From Cryptomeria japonica (lineage: Eukaryota > Streptophyta > Pinopsida > Cupressales > Cupressaceae), in NCBI RefSeq assembly GCF_030272615.1, contig NC_081414.1:811679069-811743068 (forward strand): a stretch of 64,000 nt of DNA, in the 5' to 3' direction. Below, piece after piece: positions 11,511 through 20,438 of this stretch. Position numbers and translations under genes: made by a program. Each line of letters starts with the position of its first letter. Position 1 is the stretch's first letter. Below the pieces are notes generated by a model. That model was not told the DNA's origin. It ran no database searches and saw only the letters and a program-made list of their open reading frames with translations.

Positions 11511-13005
11511 TGTTGGCATATGTGCAGAGCTTGATGACATGATGATATTGTATGTTGTCATTGATGTCAATATGCTAAAGTATGAACCGGTATATTGAAG
11601 TAAGAAAACCGGTATATGTGAGAACCGGTATGATATTGTGAATCAGTATATGTGAAAAAGTAAAGCGGTATGTTGGAATGAGAACCGGTATATGGGAAGT
11701 TTTGTATCAGGGTTTCATTTGGCATGACTACGGGTTGGTAGTCTCAACTTCAAGGTTTTCGGTTGATGCATTCCAAGCCTATGTGATTCAACTGATGACA
11801 TCTTGTGATGAGTTAGCATTATAATGAAGAGTAGATAGTGTTGCCATGTCAGCCTTGTGCACATGAAGGATTTCCTTGAGGATTTTGCATGGCGATTGAT
11901 CCTATCTACCTCGAGAATGTGCAAAGTCTCTGTAAATGGTGGAGTGCATGATGGGTTATCAACTTCCTGAAGCGGAAAAGAATGAACATTGGACAACGTC
12001 TTGAGGTCTATTCAAGACTGTTGTATTCAATGCAGCATGATTAATGGTCAAGATTGAACCATCTGAATTGTTAAACCTAAATGTTTAGGGTTTAGGGTTT
12101 ATGCTATCGACCTATCTATTTTCTATAAGGTCGATGACATTTTTCATTTTGAAGTTGTTGACAAATGTTATGTGTATATCCAAGTGAAGATATACTTGAT
12201 TTTTGCCAGACCAGAGAAGTGTGTTGATACGTACAGAGTGTGATTGCAGAAGAAAAGAAGCTAAAGTGGATCTGCCTTGGCATTGAGTGTTGTTATTAGA
12301 TCAGTGTATTACTTGTTGACTTCTAACCATTTCAGCAGTTGGAAAATCCCTTAACTAGGTAGCTTTAATAGGCTTCTCTATAGATCCTTTAAGAGGATGA
12401 CTCAATTCAATGAGTTCTTGAAATCCTCTTGCGAGGTAACCTTTAACAGGGTTGTAAACCTTTAACCGGGTATTTAGCCATCCCTTAACTGGGTGATCCC
12501 TAGCAGGATCGGTTCCTAGCAGAACCTATTGTAAAAAGTCTTTAACCAGACTAGGCTCCTAACAGAGTGGACTTCAGAAGAGTTCAAAGAATAGCTTGTG
12601 GGTATTCATCCCCACCGTGGTTTTTCCCAGTTGGGTTTCCACATGAAAAATTAGTGTGTCATGTGTGATGGTTTTCATGTGATGCTTTAATATTCTCTGT
12701 CAAGTGGTAAAGCATGTTGAACCGGCAGTTATTATATTTCTGATGATATATTACTTGTTTATGCATATGGGTGAAGTCGAAATGAGATATTAGATTGTGT
12801 AGAGATCTAAGTGTTTACCATTTTATGTCTTTCATACTCTCATTGTGTTTTACGAGTAGTGCCCTGATTTAGACCGGTGTTACAGTTTACCAATCAAGTG
12901 CAGTCTTTGCAGTCAAACTGGTTCAGGGAATTTTTTTTTGTCTGTACTGATTCACACCCCCCTCTCAATACCGGTTTGGTACTAACTATTCATCATTTTT
13001 CATCA
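11511..13005 (+). repeat. 3' LTR of element A
   Basis: This 1495-bp copy starts TGTTGGCATATG and ends TTTTTCATCA before the AAAAC duplication. It is the longer copy and keeps all segments missing from the 5' LTR. It contains at least five ACCGGT or near-ACCGGT motifs between 11586 and 11690 and the TTTAGGG pair at 12084-12097. Confidence 0.92.
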
Positions 13006-13010
13006 AAAAC

Positions 13011-13356
13011 AAGATTATCCTCCTTCTTCTTTCTATCCTCAATATCTTTTGATAACGTCATATTCAGATCTTGCATTTTATTCTTCATGAGCATGTTTGC
13101 TTGACTTAGTTTCTGACATTGTTCCTTAAGAGCATTCTTCTCCTCATCATCCAGTTGTCATAGAAGTTATTTTCTCTTGGCTTGAGCAGATGATAACCTT
13201 TCTTGTAGAATTCAAATCTTCTTGCAATTTCAAGTTCTTCATCCTTTCAACATCATAATCCTCAAGAGCCATCTCAAGTTACTTTTCCATAGCCATGTTC
13301 AAATATTCCGGTTTCAAGATCTTCCTCAAGCTATTAAACTTCTTCTGAGGTACCAT
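13011..13356 (-). pseudogene. N-terminal part of gag of element B
   Basis: ATG at 13356 (MVPQKKFNSLRKILKPEYLN) lies just after the PBS. The product is a long helical, Lys/Glu-rich coiled-coil stretch with stops, ending with SKDIEDRKKE at the insertion of element A; the frame continues at 5862. The UBN2 fold signature of the other gag proteins here is not visible, so it may be a divergent gag or only a coiled-coil RNA-binding protein. Confidence 0.55.
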
Positions 13357-13368
13357 GATCTTATACCA
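13357..13368 (-). other. Primer binding site of element B
   Basis: On the minus strand it reads TGGTATAAGATC, a Met-tRNA-type PBS (TGGTATCAGAGC) with three mismatches, two bases downstream of the 5' LTR end. Confidence 0.65.
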
Positions 13369-13370
13369 AT

Positions 13371-14288
13371 TGTTGGGATCTAAGAACACTGAGAGGGGGG
13401 GGGGTGAATAAGTGTTCTGTCAGAATGAACAATTTTTAACTTTCTAAACCATGCATGTATGTACCGGTAAACAAATAAGCATATAACAAGAAGCAAATAA
13501 ACCATCCACATAAATGAACACCATAACACACAAAATTTATACGTGGAAAACCTCAATGAGAAAAATCCATGGTGGGATTTGTGACCCACAATATCAGTTC
13601 ACTGGCCATATGAAAAGATATTACATAAAACAGGGGCCTGCACTTGCAGGAAGGTACACTACCTAAAGTATACTGCTCATCGCTAAAGAGCCTCACTAAC
13701 TACGAGCTTTCTGCCAAAGAAAATTACTGAAAATGAACTCAAGAATGCATCTACTATGCTAGATAGAGTTCCGGTTTTGGTTTTGTTCTGTACCGTTTCA
13801 CAAACTTGAACTATTACCAGTATTGCTTCTCCTCCAAGAATGTTTTCCAAGCTATATGTAGATCATTGCATGATATAATGTTCCCATACAAAAATGATCT
13901 TCATACATATATTTCACATGTCACAGTTCTTCTATACCTATATATCTCTACCATCTATTCCATCACAATACCATCATATTAAATTGACCTAGTAGACTGA
14001 CTTATATACCTATTACACATGATATGCCTTATGTCGGCTTACAATGCATTTACAAAAGATATTCAATGTCAACCTTGACAATAATTACAAAATGCTTTAC
14101 TAAATAAATCTTCCTTGATGTCGGCTTTCTTGAAGGATTGATTGCGGTGTCTGTGCCGATGTAGGCCTAAATGCTTCCAATGCCAGTATCTATCAGTATA
14201 CACCTCCTAGTGTCGGTTTGTGACTTCCATTAGATCTTGTTTCCATCAATGACAACAAAATCAATCCAATGAGTGTCAATTACCAATA
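13371..14288 (-). repeat. 5' LTR of element B
   Basis: On the plus strand it runs from TGTTGGGATC to ACCAATA, the last triplet probably a mutated CA end. On the minus strand it ends with a C-run and CTCTCAGTG, like the other copia LTRs here, and contains the conserved block CCATGGATTTTTCTCATTG about 180 bp from that end. Length about 918 bp. The outer end is uncertain by some tens of bases because only one copy is in the window. Confidence 0.65.
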
Positions 14289-14298
14289 ATACAACCCC

Positions 14299-15230
14299 CA
14301 AGGACACCATATGGTGTCCTAAGGGGTCATAGGATACCATCTGACCCGTTAGGACAAAATATGACCCCTAACAATACCTAAGAGGTCATATGGTGTCCTA
14401 AGGGATCATAGGATACCATATGACCCCTTAACACACCATACGACCCCTAACGACACCATATGGTGTCCTAAAGGCTCATAGAACACCATATGACCCCTTA
14501 GGACACCATAAAACCCATAACAACATCATATGGTGTCCTAAAGGTTAATGAGACACCATATGACCCTTTAGGACACAATATGACCCCTAACAACACCTAA
14601 GGGGTCATATGGTGTCCTAATGAGTCATATGATGTCCTCTGGCCCTTTAAGATACAATATGACCCCTTAGCACACCATATAACCCCTAACAATGCCATAT
14701 GGTATCCTAAGGGGTTATACGATGCCATATGGTGTCATAAGGTGTTACAAGATATCATATAACCCGTTAGGACACAATATGACCCCTAACAACACCTAAG
14801 GGGTCATAGGACACCATATGAACCCTTAGGACACAATATAACCCCTAACAACATCTAATGGGTCATATGGTGACCTAAGTGGTCATATGACATCCTATGA
14901 CCCCTTAAGACATAATATGAACCCTAAGCACACCATAGAACCCCTAATGACACCATATGGTGTGCTAAGGGGTCATCGCATACCATATGACCTGTTAGGA
15001 CACAATGTGACCCCAAACGACACCTAAGGGATCATATGTTGTCCTAAGGGGTCATATGGTGTTCTAAGGGGTCATAGGACACCATATGACCCTTTAGGAC
15101 ACAATATAACCCCTTAGCACACCATATGACCCCTAACGACATCATATTGAGTCCTAAGGGTTCATAGGACATCATATGACTCATTAGGACACAATATGAC
15201 CCCTAACGACACCTAAGGGGTCATATGGTA
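14299..15230. repeat. Array of inverted about-20-bp palindromic units
   Basis: The segment is built from one unit, GGACACCATATGACCCCTTA, and its reverse complement in alternating order with point changes. Where two units meet head to head they form perfect palindromes, for example AGGACACCATATGGTGTCCT at 14301-14320 and GACACCATATGGTGTC at 14452-14467. A higher-order spacing near 149 bp is suggested by the first two strong palindromes but is irregular later. There is no coding potential. The left edge meets the LTR of element B; the right edge passes into purine-rich sequence. Confidence 0.85.
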
Positions 15231-16290
15231 AAGTTAGAGGTGAGGATAGGTATGACAGAGAGATGGTATTTAGGGAAGAGAGAATTAGAGAGAGTTGGGG
15301 GTAATTAGGGGTTGGGAGGAGAGGGGGTGGGAAAGTATCAATAAGGGGAGAGAGGGAGAGATGGGGAGAGAGGTTCAAAGAGAGAGTTCTAGAGAGAAGG
15401 TAATTAGGGGAAGGGGAGTGGGGAGAGAGAGGGATAGAGTATCAACATAGGAAGAGGGTGGAGAGATGGGGAGAGAGCCCCCTGATTACCCTCTCTCTAG
15501 TCCATCTCTTTGTTAATACTTCCCTCTTCCCCTCTTCTCCCCCTAATTATCCTCTCTCTATCACTCTCTTCACCTATCTACACATCTCTCCCTCTTTCTT
15601 TTTGTTGATACTTTATTTTCTCACTCTTTTCTTATCTGATAATTACACCCAACTCTCTCTCACATTATTTATTTCCCTCAATTACCCTCGATCATCTCTC
15701 TCCTCCTATGGGTTTATAGATACTTCCCCCTCCCCCTCTCCCCACCCCCTAATTACTCTTTATGTCTCTCTTCACCTCTGTCCCCATCTCTCTTCTCTCT
15801 TTGTTGATACTTTCCTATCTCACCCTCTCCTCCTACCCCCTAATAATCTCAAACTCTCCCTCTCATCTCTCTTCACCCCAATCACCCCCTCCCTCTCTCT
15901 CTTTTCCTACCACCTAATTACCTCTATCTCTCTCTCTCACACTCTCTCTTCCCCCCAGTTACTCTCTCCTTCTCACCTCTCACACCCTATCCTTTTTCTG
16001 ATACATCCTTATGCCTCTCCTTGTCCCCTCTGAATTTTGTTGCTAGAGATGAGAAGGAAATGCAGAGAGACTAGTCTGGATCTTAGGGAAGAGAGAGTGA
16101 CATAGAGGAGGAAATTATGAAGAGGTAGAAATATAAGAACCTTGTAGAGCTTGAGAGAATGAATGAAAGATTCAATGACAGTTAGAGATATAGGTCTAGA
16201 GACAGATGTATAAATATGGACAAAAGAGAGGGAGGAAGAAACAAATAGGTGGAGTGATAGGTTTAGGAGAGAGAGGTGGAGAAAGGAACA
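15231..16290. repeat. Polypurine/polypyrimidine low-complexity tract with strand-bias flips
   Basis: The plus strand is almost pure purine with short spacers at 15231-15477, almost pure pyrimidine at 15478-16030, and purine-rich again at about 16044-16290. Degenerate units recur; the purine unit with GTATCAATAAGGGGAGAGAG near 15335 reappears in inverse complement near 15770-15812. The tract can therefore fold as a long imperfect hairpin and is of the kind that forms triplex DNA. Open frames through it are artefacts of low stop frequency. Confidence 0.8.
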
Positions 16291-17494
16291 AACATAGATA
16301 ACATGGTTTATCAAAATTTATCAAACTCAAATTCATAAATTTTCTATTATTAATTACTTATTTAGTTTATTTTGAGATGATTGTTACAAAAATTCATGCA
16401 ATAGAGAAATCATATGAAAAAGTCATGAGTTTTTTATGTTTTAAAAATGAAGGATGAATTTAAATAAATTATAATGATTTTTTAAAACAAATAATTGAAA
16501 ATATACCTATTATATATCATAGAGCTCTTAATTAGATTTCCAAAGCCTGTAAAAAATCAAAATTTTGATAAACACAAAAGTTATGCCCAATTTACTAAAA
16601 TATATATTTTTATTTTTTTAAAATGGATATCCAATTTTAATAGATATTCGATTTTATTGGATATCCTATTTTAAAACATAATTTTTTCCCCCCATCATTC
16701 CGTTTGGGTTTGCTTTGGGATTTGGCTTGGTCGTGACAAGCCTGGACAGTCAACTGAAAAAACGTGTTTTTCAGTATTCCTTGATTTTCCAGACTTTACA
16801 CTGGTGGGTGATGACTTTTTTTATAGCCAAAATTGATAAAATGAAAAAGGTGTTTTTAAGGACATTCTCAGCTTTCCAACAATATAAGGCTTGTCTTATT
16901 TTGACTTTAATAAATAATTATTATTTATTTTCTAATTGAATTCTGACAAAAGTCTTGATTGATAGACTGATTGAAAAACACTCATAACTTTCAAACCGTA
17001 TAACATTTTTTGAATCCAAAACATGCATCACATCGTATGCTTCATCTACTATAGGGAAAAATTAAACAAAATTGAATTTCATAAGGTTTTGACCAGGCTA
17101 AGGTGGTTAGACGTAGGAGTTTCTGAATTTCTGAAAAGCTATAGTAAAAAAATTCATAAATAATTATTTACTTTATAAAAAATTATAAAAAAATATGTGT
17201 CACATCTGGACATGAGTCTAATACTTATATTATAAATATTATTAAAAAATATTATTATTTGATTGTGATTAGGGTGGTCAGATGTACACCTACTTCTTAT
17301 CTTTTTCCTGAAATTTTAGTAAAACTGCATTGAAATTTGAAATTTTCATCAAATAGGATTTTTTTTTCCAAAAAACAACTAGTAGCTTAGAAACCACATT
17401 CAATTTTTTATATATTCTCTTCTTACATATTTTAAAAATGATGTTCATAACTTATTCAATTTTTCATGTCAAGTTGCATAACTCTAATTTTTTG
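16291..17494. other. AT-rich sequence without recognised genes
   Basis: I see A/T-rich DNA with stop codons in all frames, short A and T runs and no LTR, RT or gene motif. A somewhat less AT-rich patch is at 16690-16830. It may be an old decayed repeat. Confidence 0.6.
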
Positions 17495-17499
17495 AAATT

Positions 17500-18668
17500 T
17501 CATTGCCACTTAAGGGCCTGTTTTGGCACACCATGATCCTGTACATACCCTTCTTCCAATTGAAGTTTTAGATCTGCGATTTTTTTCTTGGACTCTTCAA
17601 GAGATTTCTCCAGCATCTCTTGTTCTCTAGTTGCAGCCTTTTTCACCTTCTTCAGATCTCTTCTTATTTTCTTTAGCTCTTCCAAGGCACTGATGAGCTC
17701 TGCTTCAAGATCTACCTCTCCTTCTTTCTCTTCCTCTTATCCTTCTTTAGGTACCAGAACTTCTTAGGCCATGAAAAGGGTTACACTGACTTCATCTTCA
17801 TTGTAGTAGTCATCTGAGACACTCTCCTCATATGTGGTATCATTTTCATGTGTGTAAAGATTTCTCTACTTCCGGTTGCCTCTTCTACCATGTCGATAGA
17901 CATTATTCTTCATGTCCTTAACATATGATTTCCTACCACTTGATTGATCATCTTCATTCTTATCACCATAAGGACATTTGGCAGCAAAATGTCCAATCTT
18001 TCCACATTTCAAATATTTTAGGGGCAGCTTGCCTTTTTATTTGCCTAAACCCGTCTTGAGTCTTCTGACAAAGTTTTCCATGATATCATCAAAGTCTTCA
18101 CCGATTCCATCTTGAATAGACTCTTCTTTTCCTTTCCTTGATGTTTTGAATGCAACTTCTTTCTTCATAGCCTTAGTACCGACAGTCCTCATCTCATAAG
18201 TAGTTAGAGAACCATACAACTCATCCATTGTAAAGATTTTCAGATATTTTGCTTCTTCTATTGCTGAAACCTTTGTATCATACTTAGATGTGAGAGATCT
18301 AAGCACCTTCTTTACTACCACCTCATCTTTTATTTCTTCTCCAAGCCCTCTAATGGTGTTTGTTGTTTCATCAATACTTTGGAGATAGTCAACAATCTTC
18401 TCTTCCTCTCTCATCTTCAAACCCTCAAGATGTTCTCTCAATGTCTATAACCCTTCTTAGCATTTGGATAAGTAGGAGGATTATTAGGGACTGTATACCC
18501 ATTCACAACTGACATCCATTCATCACAACCTAGAGAGGACAAATAGGTTTCTATTCTTTTACTCCAAAAGGCATAGTTGACACCATCGAACATAGTTTCT
18601 TTTGAGGAGGTTGATTCATTTCTTGCCACTATGAACACTTGACATGATCTACCCAATCTAGAGAACAC
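17500..18668 (-). pseudogene. Copia gag of element I with coiled-coil tail, degraded
   Basis: The N-terminus holds the gag hallmark FDGVNYAFWSKRIETYL near 18540-18590. A UBN2-type segment follows (MREEEKIVDYLQSIDETTN, KKVLRSLTSKYDTKVSAIEE). Then come the knuckle KYLKCGKIGHFAAKC near 17980, whose first Cys is Tyr, and a Lys/Glu-rich coiled coil (LEELKKIRRDLKKVKKAATR, 17500-17685). Stops and frame changes occur near 18040, 17870 and 17740. The true start codon is unclear; no ATG precedes the conserved block in frame. Confidence 0.75.
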
Positions 18669-18704
18669 TTTGACACAATAGGGTACCTAGGCTCTGAATT
18701 CAAT

Positions 18705-20438
18705 TGTTGGACATGATGGATCACTGAGAGGGGGGTGAATCGGTGATTTAAATATTTTTTACTTAATCAGAGCTAATCAGTATAATATGAAATAAACACA
18801 ATGCAGATCGGTTACCAGAATAATGCAAAAAAGGTGTGTGGGAGAAATATTTAAAAGATTAATACAACACACACATGAAGATGCAACACATAACACTAGA
18901 TGTATGAGGAAAACTTGGTGAGAATAGCTGTTGGAGATCTTTTACTGCAATCCAGCCTCCCAATGAAAAGATTTGATTATAAATTTTAGGGCACCAACCC
19001 CTGATTTATGAGCACCAACCCCTACACAATTTATAGGCTACAATCTAAAGGAGTTACAACCCCAACACTAAGCACCTATGGAGTGAAAAAAATATGAAAA
19101 GTTTGATACACAAATGAGATCCCTTTTGTAAATGAATTTTTACAACCCTTCAAAGCTTTGCACTACCAATTTCTATCTTACTGGTTTGTGTTAACTCAAC
19201 ACACACTGCAACTTAGCCTTTCTGCTGGTTCTAACTCTGCTAAATCTTCTCTCCCTCTATTCTACTGAATTCAACTCACACTTGGTCACTCTCTATTAGG
19301 TATTGTTTCTTCTAGTTTGTCACCTATGCGTTCTATCCTCACTCTGTCAATTTGTTCCTTACACCGATTTACTCTACTTTTCCTTACTGGTACAATATTC
19401 ACTCACAAACACTTCAAATGTTTATCTCTTCGGTTCTTAGACAACAATTTCACTCTATCCTTCACCCTTCAACAACAACTACTATCTATCTTAGGTCACC
19501 ATATTTAAACTGAAGCTTTCCCACCAAAAACTAATTCAAACATAGGGCGGCTAGGGTTTGCCTCCATCGATAAAATCTTCATCAAATCTGATCCAATCTA
19601 CCTTGGATCTCTCACCTTCTTTGGAAGGATAAATCATCACACATTTTTTATTTTTCCAATGCATGTTTGCTAAAAAAAGAAAACCTAACACTGATTTTTG
19701 GCCTTGAAACCAGTCAACACATTTATGATCCATCTATTTCTTGTTCAAGGTTATCTTGTAATATGATTTCATGCTTTGATCATGACACCAACAATCGTCT
19801 GATCTTCCTCTATCATCCATCCTTCGTCGAGCCACAAACACCAGCAATCAATTCATGATTTTTCCAGTCACATTAAATATCGACTTGTCACACCTACCAT
19901 GCCTTAATGATGCATACACAAACCTCTGCCTTTTTTCCAATTGGCATCCACCTATCATACACGTCGACAATAGACCCACCAACCTTGAGTTAGTTCATGC
20001 TCATTCATTTAAAAAATCCTCATACCGACACAAACCCTTACTAGTAAAACCTTCTCCTGCTACTATCCAGTAGCATACACTACACCGGTAGCTCAACTTC
20101 ACCTTCAATGTTTTGTGATCTCTTTGGCAGTCTGCCTCTTCATCACAAATATTATCAGAAAAAAATAACCAGCCTACATACTAGTTACAACTCTTCATGC
20201 CAACACACTTCATATCACCTCTTACCGGTGATGTCACTAACAATCTCAATACCTATTTGTCTTCCACACCTTCATACCGGTTTTTTATTCCACCATACCA
20301 GTTGACATGCCTTCATGTTAATATTCCTTATGCTGATTACATCCTTCGGCATATCAGTAGACACTTAGTTGACATTAGTTGGCCATACCAATAATCTCCT
20401 ACTCATCGGTTGACATCAATGACAACTCAATGCCAACA
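18705..20438 (-). repeat. 5' LTR of element I
   Basis: About 1734 bp, from TGTTGGACATG to AATGCCAACA on the plus strand. On the minus strand the end has a C-run and CTCTCAGTG; a degenerate PBS follows (TTGAATTCAGAGC on the minus strand, ending at 18704). The first minus-strand bases TGTTGGCATTGAG match the usual copia LTR start. The second LTR copy is missing, so the boundaries rest on motif similarity. Confidence 0.65.

Larger units (their letters stand above)
5868..13005 (+). mobile_element. Complete copia LTR retrotransposon A, inserted in gag of B
   Basis: The element has LTRs 5868-7105 and 11511-13005, a Met-tRNA-type PBS (7108-7119), a gag-pol frame (7177-11268) and a PPT (11499-11509). 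Perfect 5-bp target duplications AAAAC flank it (5863-5867 and 13006-13010). The two flanks join into one coiled-coil reading frame of element B on the minus strand, which proves the nesting order. Pol order PR, IN, RT, RNase H defines the copia superfamily. It cannot move by itself: gag-pol carries 15 premature stops and lost active-site residues. Confidence 0.95.
1..14288 (-). mobile_element. Non-autonomous LTR retrotransposon B, interrupted and cut by the window edge
   Basis: Read on the minus strand, B has a 5' LTR (13371-14288), a PBS, a gag-like ORF, an unknown ORF of about 1050 codons and a polypurine tract at the left edge. The 3' LTR lies outside the window. No reverse transcriptase or integrase is visible between the PBS and the PPT, so it is a large non-autonomous derivative that would need proteins from another element. 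Two later insertions interrupt it: a solo LTR (3440-4865) and the full copia element A (5868-13005). Without them the internal part is about 4.8 kb. Both ORFs contain stops and frameshifts, so this copy is decayed. The LTR layout is copia-like (Met-tRNA-type PBS, purine-rich PPT ending in GGGGGAG), but without pol the lineage is an inference. Confidence 0.7.
17495..20438 (-). mobile_element. Truncated copia element I: 5' LTR plus gag only
   Basis: On the minus strand the order is LTR (18705-20438), degenerate PBS, gag with zinc knuckle, then a sudden end in AT-rich DNA at about 17495. No protease, IN, RT or 3' LTR follows. Either the rest was deleted or the element is a fragment. The LTR's outer end abuts the first LINE base that can be read, so one of the two may have inserted next to or into the other. 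Confidence 0.75.

Noticed and set aside
11336-11598. Two short overlapping ORFs after pol of element A
   Set aside because: They cross the PPT and the LTR start, differ in frame and show no conserved motif.
14299-15230. CRISPR-like array
   Set aside because: There are no unique spacers of even length and the genome is a plant; the units are inverted copies of each other.
15458-16033. Plus-strand ORF of 191 codons
   Set aside because: It is only Leu, Ser, Pro and Thr from a CT-rich low-complexity tract; open because stops are rare in such sequence.
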